Translations under genes and position numbers: made by a program
The notes under the pieces: generated by a model
Database searches by the model: none
Seen by the model: only the letters and a program-made list of their open reading frames with translations
What the model was told of the DNA's origin: nothing
NCBI GenBank assembly: GCA_904063045.1
Contig: CAJFCJ010000014.1
Coordinates: forward strand, 372,001 to 436,000
Source of the DNA: Dimorphilus gyrociliatus
Lineage: Eukaryota; Annelida; Polychaeta; Dinophilidae
Length of the DNA: 64,000 nt
Reading direction: 5' to 3'
Shown: piece by piece, positions 35,801-47,700 of the stretch
Layout: the number at the start of each line of letters is the position of its first letter
Numbering within the stretch: the stretch's first letter is position 1

Positions 35801-36296
35801 ATATCAACAGGGACTATTGGCTTTCCACGCTTTAGGCGATCTCCTATCGAATGCCTCCTCAATTCTCAAATTTTCTATAATCCGAGCCGTCGCTAACCGC
35901 AAATTTGGCATCTATCATTTCGATAAGCGAGCAGTTGTACTTGGTTGGCTAATTTCGGCAACTCCCATACTGGTCGGTTTATTAGCCGGTCTGTTCCACA
36001 CCATCGTCACCAGCGATGGAAGTTTCACAGTTCGCCTTAATTATTTGTTTAGCGGACGAAAGTCTCAAAGGATGGAAGCGAGATCTAATCATGACCTCTT
36101 GGCGACGGGAACTATCGAAACTGTCCAGCCAACTGACGAGTTATTGGTTGAAAACAAGCCAGAGCCGACAGTAAGATCTTGGTACGAATCTTACGAAGAA
36201 GCAGTGTCAAAATCAGCAACTTTACCGCTAGTTCGGACAGCCGTTCCACCACATCCATCAGCAACTCTACCACGTATAAAAGAGAATTACGTTTAA
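31153..36296 (+). CDS. divergent SLC6-like sodium-coupled transporter
   Basis: Nine exons keep frame: 31153-31423, 32146-32471, 33132-33380, 33718-33961, 34050-34174, 34332-34487, 34630-34726, 34783-34856 and 35811-36296, giving 675 residues. The membrane pattern follows SLC6: helix 1-2 with SLWSFAYL, LLPYYIYLFLLMAPAIFLQFE and PLFKGIGIAY; helix 6 with SQIGSGILPAVGKFGG; helix 8 as LFFVMLFFIQF; GGFYWIAILDGY before helix 10; and KRAVVLGWLISATPILVGLL near the end. The helix-1 unwound segment is altered: the usual N-V-W-R-F-P-Y reads SLWSFAY, and the G-G-G-A-F loop is absent. The Asp that monoamine carriers use is also absent. The last exon's acceptor has an alternative at 35765 that would need a 37-nt intron. 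Substrate cannot be predicted; transport may be unusual or lost. The tail is cytosolic and Ser/Pro-rich. Confidence 0.7.
32735..32820. repeat. GATA and TA microsatellite
   Basis: GATA repeats pass into a long TA run inside an intron of the SLC6-like gene. Confidence 0.9.
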
Positions 36297-37535
36297 AATG
36301 GATGAAAAGGCTAGTGGGAGGTTATGATGAAGAAAATGGGCGGAATGATTTGGGGATTGAGGGTAAAATGGAAAGAGGGTAAAATTCGTCTAATTTTTTT
36401 GTCATTGTTGCAAATTAACCATTTTAATTAATTTTCCAAGAATTTGCAGTATTTAACTTTAAAATGACGATGATAGAAAAGGTTAAATAGGACAAAAAAG
36501 AAAATTCTATTTATTCTCTGCATATGAGATTCTAGTCGAGATAAAAAAAAATGTCGAAATGTAGAAAAAAGAGAAATTATTGGTGAAATGTAGATGTTTC
36601 TTTTTCATATTTTGGTAATGTTTGTTTAGAAACGAAATGCTCAGACGTTTTTCTCTCTTTTATGTTAATTTTTTTCCTTTATTTTATGCTGTTAAGAATT
36701 GAAACAAATACAAACAAACAATAATCAAACGAATAAGGAAATCGTTAGTAGATATATTGTTACACTTTATTAGGAAAGTACCAACGGGAAATTACAGAGA
36801 GAATGTTGTCGAATTAATTTCCAAGTTATTTATGGCTGTTTTTAGGTAATGCGTCAGTTTGATTAGTCGTCTGTATCTCTATTCTTCTCTTCTTTCAATT
36901 GCGAGATACGAATCATCTATCTAATATTCTATTTCTATAGATGGAAAGGAATAGTAATTCTGAAGTGGTTAATTAAGATAAAGACCATTTGGTATGTTTA
37001 TCGCATGTCAACGACGTATTTTAGGCGTTTTCACTTCACCTAAAGTATCTTTTGTAGTAGAAAAGAAGAAATAGGTAAATTCTCACGATTTTGTAAGCTA
37101 AAAAATACTGCCTACTCTTTCTTCCGCAAAATACAGTTGGCCCGTTGAGAAAAAAGAAAAAAATTATTGTTTATATAGGATAACTTTGGCAAGCTGGTCG
37201 ATAATCCCTCATCTGCGCCTATTCATTCATTTCTGCAATATAGCACGGTAGAATTAGGTGGGATGTACTGGTCAAACTTCAATAGGCATCTCAGTTTTCT
37301 ATTCAATACCTAAGCAGTTAAAATCATTATTGGATAACCTTCAATTTAGCCTTTGTATAGCCTTCATAAAACAATGTACATTTTATTCAATATTATATAG
37401 ACTGAACACTTTCAGCTGCTGTAAATTTTCGTTATATTTTGCTACATTTTAATATTGTAATATTAAAATAGGATAAATGCATCTATATTTATATTTATAT
37501 CTCAAATAGAAAGTCTTCAAACAGAAAAATGATTT
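36297..37535. other. convergent spacer after the SLC6-like gene
   Basis: The SLC6-like gene and the SP-RING gene converge here, so both 3' untranslated regions lie in this 1.2 kb. A small plus-strand frame at 37258-37452 has no domain and is not called. Confidence 0.45.
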
Positions 37536-39707
37536 CTACTGCCTTCGTATTCTCTGTATATGCTCTTTTAGTTCAATATTCTCTTGTAGTAAACTTTCTG
37601 TGATAGGACTTGTGTTTCCACAGCCAGTTGCAGGACATCTGTATAAATCGAATAGTTAAATTATTAATTGTCTTCAGTGGGATAGGGAATAATCCTAAAA
37701 ATTTAGGCTAAGTATAAAAAAAAAATAAATTCATTACTTTGCGATATTAGGCTTTCTCTTCATATGCGCTTGGATAGCAAATTTTTCATAGTTATGTTGG
37801 CAAATCATATTCATAACCGGATCTTTCATGTTCAGCTGTGTAATAGGACACTTAATACCGATTTCCGTATCACACAATATCAAATCGTCATCTTCGTCTT
37901 CAACTTCCATTTGCTTAGAATCACTTTCATGCAATAAATTCAATATTCTGGCAGCCTGAGCGGAGCATATCTCACGAACAACGTTTTTATCACAATCTTT
38001 ATATTTTAAATTGACAAGTGCCTGAGTTTTCTTTTCTCTTAAAGGCTTCAAGCATATTAGAAAGTATTTATGACTTTCGTTATCCGTTACTTTTCCATAA
38101 TAAGGCTCCGAACCGAAAGTCATCTTTAATTTGTTCCTCAATGTATTCATGGCAATTGGTCCGAATTCAACGAATAAACAGCCCTTCTCGATATTAACTT
38201 TGATATGTACTATATCTTTTAAACTGCAGTCAAAGTTTATCTTCTTGTTTTCATGATAAAATATTAAATTAAGTGAGTGTCCTGATAGTTTACATTCGTC
38301 TTTTTCGTCAGATTTAATAACTAATGATCCTATATGAATTTCTTTCATGTCTAATCTACAAGCTTCAACGTGCCACTGGCACTTAGTAAAATTTGAGCCG
38401 TTCCACATTCCGATATATGAATCTCCGTTATCTCTAACCCTATAGATGCCATTTTTTGATAAATCGCTCACGATTCTCTGCCTTTCCATTGGATTATTTG
38501 GTAATACAATTTCTGGTTGCGAGGACACGAAACTCGTTGGTAGCTGCTGAGTAGCTGATGTTGACTAATAAAAAATTATAGTCAAATTAAGTTCAGGTGA
38601 AAATAAAATTTAACTCTTTTCCTGGAAATAACTTACAGCAGCAGCACAATCCTTCTGTTGGGTAACAGTGATATTCCTGGGAGTAGTTAACGTTACTGTA
38701 GCTACCTGAGGTTGTCGTGCACTAATTGCATTAATAGTCTGTATGTTGGTGGCCTGTTTATATAATAAAGAATTAATTCAAAATTACCATTTATATTGAA
38801 AATTAGCTGAGACTTTTTTTTTATTTTGCTCAAGATTTTACATGTATAATAACAAATTATAGTTTTTACCAATTGCAAGTTGGATGGACTACTGTTAAGC
38901 CAAGCAGTGAAGTTTCCTTCAGTTTGAAACAGCAAGTCCAAGACTTGGGTTGGTGATATTATTGTTAATAACTCTTCCTGACGCTTAAATTTGTTTTTCA
39001 TCAAGGCACATTTTGAAGCTATTTGATTCTTCATTGACTGAGTTATGTCATTAGGCGTCAAGATGAAAATTAGGCACCTTTGTAATTCTCCTAAAATTCA
39101 TAAAGAATATTTATTATTTAATGTAAAAAAGAGATAAAGAACATAATTATTCTATCAAAAAGAAGAAACGTGTTGTATACTTTCGTTATTATCTCCGAAC
39201 TCTTCATTACTGAGGTTAAAAATTTCTTTCAGTTGTCTGATTGATGAAGACTCTAAATGAACAAACATAGCCGGGAACGGATGTTGAAAGTTAATAGTTA
39301 TTCTTGTTATTGATTTTGTATTAATCAAAACCGGGGAAAATTCTCCTTCATCTTCATTAAAACATATTCGTTTAGAATTAATAAAATTTTACCTAAAATT
39401 AACTCTTACTTTTCACGTGGAACATAACGCCATCGTTTTGGAAAGTTACTTTGGAATTATGAGAAGTAGTTTCGAATTTCCTAAGTCCCATTCTTATTTC
39501 CATAACGACTAAAACAGGATCAGTTGATGGAGGTGGTCCTGCAGTTATTGGCTGTCTTGGAATAATAGTTGGAATAGTTTGTTGCGAAACGACCGAGCGG
39601 CCTGGCTGGCGTATTAATGTGTGAACAGGCACAGTCATTTGATTAGTGTTAGATATTGTATTTGGCGGCTTCATAAGGGCAATATTTTGTGCTGGATATC
39701 GCTGCAT
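37536..39707 (-). CDS. SP-RING SUMO-ligase-like protein with PH-like domains
   Basis: The C-terminus carries an SP-RING of NSE2 type, which recruits the SUMO-charged E2: KCPITQLNMKDPVMNMICQH, then after a 99-nt phase-2 intron (37639-37737) CPATGCGNT. The protein ends LQENIELKEHIQRIRRQ at 37536. Upstream are two regions resembling the PH-like folds of SENP6/7-type SUMO proteins: one in exon 37738-38570 or so (FVEFGPIAMNTLRNKL, then EPYYGKVTDNESHKYF), the other spread over 39190-39400 (FPAMFVHLE, then IRQLKEIF). Between them are Gln- and Thr-rich spacers. The first exon starts at 39707. The NSE2 subunit of SMC5/6 is normally only about 250 residues without such domains, so this could be a lineage-specific ligase. 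It is head to head with the clathrin light chain gene. Confidence 0.6.
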
Positions 39708-40036
39708 TATACCAAATACTAATGCTTTCTAATGACACCATATAAAATCTTAAATCTTCCACTTTCAAACTCTAACCAACAAATTTATCTTGGGGCTTCC
39801 GGTCTATATTTCCGGCGATTGTCGGTTGACCGGTTTCCAATTTAAATAAAAGAATATAAATGTTGACTTTTCGAAATATAATTTTGTAATAAAAAAATTT
39901 AGATTTTAAAATTTTTCAGGGCAATTGATTTTCCATATTTCATTAGCACTACATTAGCTATATTACGAAGATCTTCCAACTCGTCACTTCCGGCGGCCAT
40001 CTTGAAAATTTTGAAACACCCACTTCGTCGAACAAA
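39708..40036. promoter_or_regulatory. bidirectional promoter, SP-RING gene and clathrin light chain
   Basis: Only 329 bases separate the two start codons, so the genes share a promoter region. It contains GC-richer patches with CCGG-type motifs (CTTCCGG near 39796 and 39986) that resemble ETS-type elements common in housekeeping promoters; that reading is inference. Confidence 0.5.
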
Positions 40037-41782
40037 ATGGACAATTTCAAAGCCTTGGGAGACACACCACCTCCAAATGTAGTTGAAGAAGACCCGGCAG
40101 CTGAATTCCTAGCTGCTGAACAGAATCAGCTGGCACAACTCGAAGGAGATGACTTTGACTTCGACCAAGCGGCTGGTGAGAATATTCTTTTTTCAATTAG
40201 TCATAAGTCTTTCAACAATAAATCATCTATTTCAGGATTACAAAATGGTGACACTAATCCAGAAGTCAAGAAAGACAAGGTAAGTGTCTCTTAATGTATT
40301 TGTTTTTTTGTTTTTCGGTACTTGACATATAAAAATACCTTTTATCACTATAACAAAGGAAGAGAATGTAAATTCAACAAATGATATTGGGATTTTTGAC
40401 GACGTAGCTAATGACCCAGCTGATTTCGTAAGGCATTTTATAGGGTTTTTGTTTCACCAATCCTTGATCTCTTTCTTAACTGCCTTTTACTATTTGCTTT
40501 ATAATAACCTTTGCAAGAGTGGAAAAATTGAAAAAAATTTCAAGATCAAAATTGAACATAAATGTTTTTCAGATGTCCGAAGGGCAAAATCAGCCAGCTT
40601 CTTATTCTCCACAGTCGACTTTGCCCAAAATCGAACCGGAACCAATCAGAAAATGGAGAGAAGACCAAGCAGTTATGCTAAAAGAGAAAGATGCCGCCTC
40701 TGAGGTAAATTTTGATTATATTAAATTTAATAAATGAATTTATGTATATATATATATAGAAGTCTATAGTTTAATCAATTAATTTAATTTAGGAAAAAGC
40801 TGCTGAATGGAGACAACAGGCTTGTCAGGAATTAGATGACTGGTATCGTCATAGAGAAGAACAGCTTCAAAAAACTAAAGAAACGAACAGGTATGACTAA
40901 ATGTGTTTCCTCTACAAAAAACACAGAGATTTGCCTCTACCACGATTTCTAAAGAATATGCATCATATTTTGCTGTTGAAAGACTTTTTAAAAAGAAAAG
41001 TTCAGCAAAAAATGCTGCTATTTTGATTTTTGTCACCTTGTCAATTTTTAATCGCAGACAATAGTGTTTTCAAGTGCTTAACTGTTTGTTAAATGCGATT
41101 TTTTTCTCTTTTTTGCGATGTCTGCTTTCTTCAGGGAATTAAACAAGTGAGTGAGTCTGTGTCTTGTCAACTTGCATTCTTTTCTTGGTGTCTGAGGCTG
41201 TCTATTACACAATTTAGTATTTCCTTCTTTGAGTATGTAATATAAAGCCTCTTGACGTTGTTTCAGCATCTCAAACCATTATATTTTTTATAAAAAAAAG
41301 TCATAGTTACAATTAGTCAAAATAGATTGATATACTTACATAACTAACTGGATTCAGTGTGTAAACCGAAAAAAGAAAGATCGAGTGGCTTAAACTGAGC
41401 AGTTAACCAAGTTTTTATTTTATTCTCCTATTTATTATTTAGATTTTGTTTTACATGAAACAAAAACCACCTAATTTGTAAATCCGTCATTAATAAGTGT
41501 TGAAATTACCCACAGAATCCTCTTATGTTTTAGGAGCATTAATTTCTATTTTTGAATTTGACAAATTTGTATTTATTTTTGCTTTTTCGTTTTATTTATA
41601 GAGAATCTGAGGCGGCTTACATGTCTGACAGAGATAGACCACAACCAGGTCACGAATGGGAGAAGGTTACTAGTTACTGCGAATTTAATCCGAAATCTGC
41701 CCCCAGATCTTCAAAGGATTTGTCTCGCATGCGCGGCATTTTATTGCAACTGAAGCAGAATCCGATAGAAATTCGTCAATAA
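40037..41782 (+). CDS. clathrin light chain
   Basis: Exons 40037-40175, 40236-40279, 40359-40427, 40573-40704, 40793-40890 and 41602-41782 give 220 residues, close to the usual 210 to 250. Clathrin light chains bind the heavy-chain hub and regulate coat assembly in endocytosis. The acidic N-terminus holds DPAAEFLAAEQNQ. The heavy-chain-binding helix starts EPIRKWREDQ, continues AAEWRQQACQELDDWYRHRE and EQLQKTKETN, and the C-terminus has EWEKVTSYCEFNPKSAPRSSKDLSRMR, all in family order. A candidate 12-nt cassette microexon lies in the last intron at 41135-41146. The gene shares a short divergent promoter with the SP-RING gene. Confidence 0.93.
41135..41146 (+). other. candidate 12-nt cassette microexon in clathrin light chain
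   Basis: A strong pyrimidine tract ending TTTCTTCAG precedes GGAATTAAACAA, which is followed by GTGAGTGAG. Inclusion keeps the frame and adds four residues (Glu-Leu-Asn-Lys) between the KTKETN helix end and ESEAAY. This is the position where vertebrate light chains carry neuron-specific inserts. Confidence 0.55.
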
Positions 41783-42466
41783 AAACTATAGATCATTGTT
41801 GGTGTGCACGTTGGTAATTTAGTAGGTAAAAAAAAACGAGATACAAAGAACAAATCTTTGCAATAACAAGCATTTTTTTTTCCATTTATTTAAAATGATT
41901 AACTAGATTTATTTCGCTAAATGTTGTCGAGGTGAACTGTAAGAATACTGAGTCTAGTCTCATCTAAGAGGACTTATATCGCATTCCTTAATACAGTCTT
42001 GAATCGAGATAAGTAAAAAAAAATCACTTAAAAACATTGTGAATTTTCATACTTTACCTCATTCAATTTGTCAGTCATTTCTCTTCATCTAAAGACGCGT
42101 TCATCTAGCAAATATATTTAACAGATCAATCACGTACCTCCTATAAACCTTAAACAATTATACGAATAAAATTGTCAAAAAAGCTTGAAAACATGAGATT
42201 GTTAATGTTCCAATTTTTTATTTCAACTCCAAAACTCGACGATTCCCGCCAAACCTTTTAGTCTGTGAATTCTCTTTAGAGAATTTCTTCCACATATCTT
42301 TGAGCTGTATTAGTTACTTTGAAGACGTTGAAATCTATTCTGAATTTAGCACTACTCTTAATAGTATTTAGCATTACCACAAAAAAACTGGTTGATGATA
42401 TCTGGAACTTCATACGAATTCACACATTTGCTCTTTTTAATATTTTAATTGGAGCACAACTTCATT
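41783..42466. other. spacer between clathrin light chain and GST kappa
   Basis: Holds the 3' end of the clathrin light chain gene and the promoter of the GST gene. No further exon seen. Confidence 0.45.
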
Positions 42467-43479
42467 ATGTCGAAGTCTATAAAACTGTTTTACGATTTCG
42501 CATCGCCCTACTCCTATATAGGATTTGAGGTTTCCCATCTAACTTTTATTCTCTTCTGTTTAGATTTCTATTATTGTTTTGTTGTTGTCTAAACAATTAT
42601 AGCTTGCAAAGCGTCTAACAACTGCTTGGAAAGTTGACCTTCACTTGAGACCGATGCTGCTTGGTGGAATATTTAAGAAACTGAAATCAGCTGCACCTTC
42701 AGACCCTAAAAAGGTGTACACAGATATTGACCTTAAAAGACTATGTCGTTATTATCATATACCTATGGTTGACAATCGTGCAGTAAGTAAAAGAAAACTA
42801 AACATACTCAATCAAAACAATGAAATATATTCCACTTATTCTACTTTGTGCAGTTTTTTGTTCAAGTTGCAATCTTTAAGGGAACTTTAATACCGATGAG
42901 GTTCATTACAGCCATTGATATGAAGAAGCCAGATATAACAGAACAAGTTTCAAGTGCAATATATAGAGCATTCTACGTAAAAGTATATAACCAAATAATT
43001 TTCCTTTTTCGTCTATTGCCCATCCTCTAATTCCTTTCGCAGGAGCAAGATATTAATGAAATTGATATTCTAAGAAAAGCAGCTCTCAGTTGTGGATTAG
43101 ATGCACAATTCGTTGATCAATGCGTCTCCGACATGACGAGTGATCCTGTTAAAAATCGACTTAGAAATTTTACTGACGAAGCTTTAGATTCGGGTAAAAA
43201 AAATTTTTAATGTTCATAGCATAGATAATTGGCTTTGTTTATTTATTATCCGTAAACTTTCCTCTCTTTCAGGTTGTTTCGGTGCGCCTTGGTTCGTTAT
43301 TAGGGATGAAAGGAACGTTGATCATAGCTTCTTTGGTTCAGAAAGAATTAACGTGATGGCTGACATTCTGGGTAGTAAAAAAAAACTTTCAATCAAAAAC
43401 TTTTGTTTTCTTTCCATCTAATGCTTTCTCTTTTAAAGGTAAAGAATATCCAGGACCAATAAGGCAATCAACCCTATAA
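42467..43479 (+). CDS. glutathione S-transferase kappa
   Basis: Exons 42467-42529, 42603-42782, 42854-42976, 43043-43193, 43273-43371 and 43439-43479 give 218 residues, close to human GSTK1 (226). GST kappa enzymes conjugate glutathione in mitochondria and peroxisomes and have a DsbA-like thioredoxin fold. The N-terminus has LFYDFASPYSYIGFE, with the catalytic Ser in the SPYS motif. LRPMLLGGIFK and the C-terminal GCFGAPWFVIRDE, FFGSERI and EYPGPIRQ are family-typical. The protein ends QSTL, which could be a weak peroxisomal-type signal; that is inference. It sits between clathrin light chain and REXO2, all on the plus strand. Confidence 0.92.
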
Positions 43480-43669
43480 ACCCTAGTGAAAATAACAAAT
43501 ACGATACACACTATTTTAAATTTGATTGAATAAATGTAAACTTTTGAAATGAAATGATAAAGAATCAAATAAAAATCCGTAACTTTTTTATATACACGTA
43601 TTATCAATTGTAAACAATGAGCGATAATTACGAGTTTTTTCTCTGGCGCGAAGTAATATTGGCAAAGTA

Positions 43670-44572
43670 ATGAATGTTTTGCTGAGGCGTTCCCTTCATT
43701 GCGATATATTTACCACGTTCTTTCAGTTTCGGTTTCGACCATCACACAGAAATATGTCCGAGATAAAAAAGATAAAAATTTCGAAAGAAAATCAATCCGA
43801 GGATAATTTGGTATGGATTGATTGTGAGGTTTGTTTTTCATATTTTCCACAGTAATATTTATATATAAGATCTTGTCGTCTATTAGATGACAGGTTTAGA
43901 CCGAAAAAAAGACAAACTCGTGGAAATTGCTTGCATAATTACTGATGGAAATTTAAATATAATTGCTGAAGGTCCCGACATAGTTATTCATCAAGACGAT
44001 GAAACTCTAAGGGGCATGAATCTCTTTGTACAAAATATGCATAGAAACGTAAGTGTATACACGCGTATCTACATTTTAAAATATTCCTTAATTATCTTAC
44101 TTCATCTTGTATATGAAAAACACTTTCCTTTCCTCTTTTAGTCTGGCTTAACTAGAGAAATTCGAAATAGTAAAATTAGTACTAAAGAAGCTGAGGACAA
44201 GATACTATCATTTATTCAAGAGTACGCTCCGTACGGCAAATGCCCTTTGGCTGGCAATTCTGTTCATTGTGATAAAGAATTTCTGAGAAACGAGATGCCC
44301 AGAGTAAATTTTTCGACCTAAATTATAATGTTAAACATTAATAATAAATTAAACTATCTTCCACGTTTTAACAGATAGTCGAACATCTTCATTATAGAAT
44401 CGTGGATGTTAGCAGTATCCGGGAATTGTGTCAAAGATGGTATCACAATGCTTATAAAATGCCTAAAGTAGGAAATCATCGAGCTCTAATAGACATAAAA
44501 GAATCTATCAAAGAGCTAAAATTCTACAGAGAGAGAGCATTCAAGAAGAATTTTGGCATTAACGCTGAGTAA
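43670..44572 (+). CDS. REXO2: oligoribonuclease (REXO2-like)
   Basis: Exons 43670-43828, 43887-44048, 44142-44303 and 44375-44572 give 226 residues (human 237). This DEDDh 3'-5' exonuclease degrades very short RNA fragments in mitochondria and cytosol. Catalytic motifs are visible: WIDCEMTGLD (Asp and Glu of motif I), [12 protein letters not shown] (motif II Asp), and HRALIDI (His and Asp of motif III). The first 28 residues are basic and hydrophobic ([11 protein letters not shown]) and look like a mitochondrial targeting sequence; an internal Met at 43754 would give a cytosolic form. Introns are 58 to 93 nt. Confidence 0.94.
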
Positions 44573-44711
44573 TAGAATAAATATTAGTATATAAAATTTT
44601 TCATACTATTTAAAGAAATTACAGTAAATACAGTATAGCAAGATTAAAACCACGTAACTACGTTTGTATTAACTTTAAAACGAAAATAAGTAAACTGTAC
44701 AAGTAATACAA

Positions 44712-47700
44712 CTATGAGTCATTTATTATAGATACTACATCTTTCAAATTATGAATTCCTCTATTAATGTTAGTCTGTAGTCGTTCATATTCTTTCCCCT
44801 TACCCATCATACCGTCCAATTCCGACAATACGCAATCTATTATATTATAAGGTATTGGGTCTTTGTAACCATTTGGATCAGTATTATACAAGAGACGAAC
44901 TGTCTCCAGCAAATCGTTACTTTGGCGAGCTGCTTCCAATAGTAAACCATGTTTATAATAGAGTCTAATCAAGTCTGCCTGATCTTTCTTTCTCATTTCG
45001 TCGATAAGCCAAGCTGGAATCGGTGCATTGGAGCTTAGAAATCTTGACAGAAGCACAGTTAAATGACAACTTCCGTCTCCTGAACCGTAAGATTCTAACA
45101 GCTCCCTCAAGACTTTAATCGCCTTATCATATGCTTGACAGTCTTCTTCAAGTCTTGATAATTGAACGATTTTTAATGCCAAACGTTCAAATACAATAGC
45201 CAAATTTAACTTGCACATTATTGATAATTTTGCGGCGCACGCAAATAAATCGTTGGAACATAATTCGTGTACTAATGCACTTTCTGTATCCGCTCTACAA
45301 GCAGCCTCGTAGTTAACCTTAGATAATTCTAAACGACTACACCCAATAACGTAGTCTCTTTCCAATTCAGGAGCGTTAACAACTTTCAATTGAGAATCAT
45401 TAGCTTTTAATATGTTTCCGTCTTTATCATATTTTACCTCAACAACAAGCTCAACTGGTTCAACAATGCAGAAATTTGTCTTTTCCAATTCCATATATTT
45501 GCTTGCAATTGAATATGTAGACGCCAAAGCGAAAGCATTTTGATTAACCCAACTTGGATCATCCGGTTTCTCTGCGCAGAGTCTTCTTGAATATTCATGC
45601 ATAATACCAGCTGCGCGAACGTCTTCTTTATATTTTAAATGAAGACAGTGCAGAACTTCGTACAAATTTAGTGGTTCAACTGGAACTGGTAGAGATCTGG
45701 CTCTCATTTCCAAGACTTTAACAAGTTCATCATAAACTTCACTAGACCAATTTAACTTAAGAATGATATTTAGCTTATTCGACGAGCTTAGTACGTGCGT
45801 AAACTGTACCAAACAGTTTCGTAATATATCTTCGTATCCTGCTAATTTTACAAGAGCATCACAGCAGTCCTTAAATTTTTTGGCTGAAAGACTAAGCGTA
45901 AATTTCATAGATAACAATTGACTATATATCGCAGCTCCTTGAGGGAATTTAGCAATGTTGTTCCGCTCCATCTGACCAATAGATTCGTCAAGAATAACTT
46001 CTAAAATTGGATCCCTGTCTAAGCAATAGATTATTTGCGCTGTTTTGTAAAGAAGAAGTGCTTTTGAGCTATAATTAGGATCAGTTTCATCAATAACATC
46101 ACTGGCGTCGATAATCTCGTCGGGGAAATTAGATATCTTATTAAGACATAAAAGCACGTCTTGAGGATGATAAGATAAGTAAGCCCTTGCTAAAGATTCT
46201 AGAAAGTATAAAATGTCAGATTGTTCCATTATACTTTTCGCAATATCCAAACGAGCAATCTTTCCGCAATCAGTCCAATCAATAACTGCTTCAAAACATC
46301 CAGAAGATATTAAACCTGCCGCGGTATTTACGCAAACCTCTAAATTAGGTAGAGAGGCTCGCTGAATGAACTGCGATAGACATTCAAATTGTATGGGTAG
46401 TGACTTAAATGTCTGCTTTACCAGCGAATAGTAATTTGTAACAAAGTTATCATCACCTAGGAGTATATCCAAAATTCCAATCTTTTCTTTCTCAATACAG
46501 CCTTTATAAGATGAACACCTTAAGAAAGGTAGATAATTGGTAATTTCGTTGACGACTGATCCATCTAATATCGTTCTCTCGTAGGTTCTGTGCAGCATAT
46601 TATGGAATGCGTTGAGTACAGCTAACAAACTGACTAATTCTTCAATAAACGAATCGTCAATACCAAAAAAACGTTCGCATAATATGGAAAGAATAGTGAT
46701 ATCAAGTACTAGAACCCTTTTCTTAGCAATTCCATATGTAATTTTGGAGCGTAGTACTTTCTTGGAAATTGTAGACAGACTACATTCAATTGGACCGGAC
46801 GGTGGATATCCCTCAGCATCTAGAGCAAATAGAGAATCTTGAAGAACACCTGCTATGTACGTAATAGCCTGTTTTTTAATCTGAAGATTTGACTTTAACG
46901 AATTTTCAAAATTAATTCTCTCTTCCATATCACTCCATCCACCGTCCATAATTCTATCTACAAATTTAGTTACTCCATTCTCCGGATTGGCCTTTATATC
47001 CATCCATAAACAATCTTGCATTTCGGGTGAAATTCTCTCTTCAATTAGGACAATTGCTGGTTGTAAACTTTGTAATAAATCATCGATATTCCTTTCATCT
47101 TTTTTCATATAAGTAGAAGGCTTTAGCCTTTTTGAATAGATGCAAAAGTACGAATCTGACGACGCAAATAGAAAAGAATTGCAATCGCTAACATTTAAAG
47201 AAGCTGGTCGTCTCATAGATATTTCACTACGAACGCAAGTTTGATAAATTTCATTCCAAATATAAAATTCAACCTGACGAACAGTCGATTCGGCATCGTC
47301 ACTTGATCGTCTACTTTCAATTTCATTTTTAGCAAGCATTTGTATAGCTTCTAATATTGTAATTCTACTGGGAAATTCATTTTTACCAACATGCATAGCG
47401 TTCGCCAAAGTTTTTACGTGGAAAAGTTCCTCATCCGCTAGCTTATTAAGGAAGACTTCTGAAATTTTCTCTTCAGAAGATATATTCACGCTAGATAACA
47501 ATTTTTGATATCCAATATCCGAATCAATTTCAGTCAATTTATAATCTTTAGTCCTTTCAATCGGCATTTCTAAAATCTGTAATGAAAAAGTAATGAATAA
47601 ATTAAACTAGCCGTGAATTTTTCTTGTATGCTTAGTAGTTTTAATAACGCTCTTTACCTGATGTCCGCTATCGTCTTGCAATAGAGTATAAATCATTCCA

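Noticed and set aside
47607..47656. Continuation of the NUP160 frame through SVIKTTKHTRKIHG
   Set aside because: A perfect CAG-GTAAAG donor lies upstream, and splicing there restores a total of 3900 nt in frame, so this stretch is intron.
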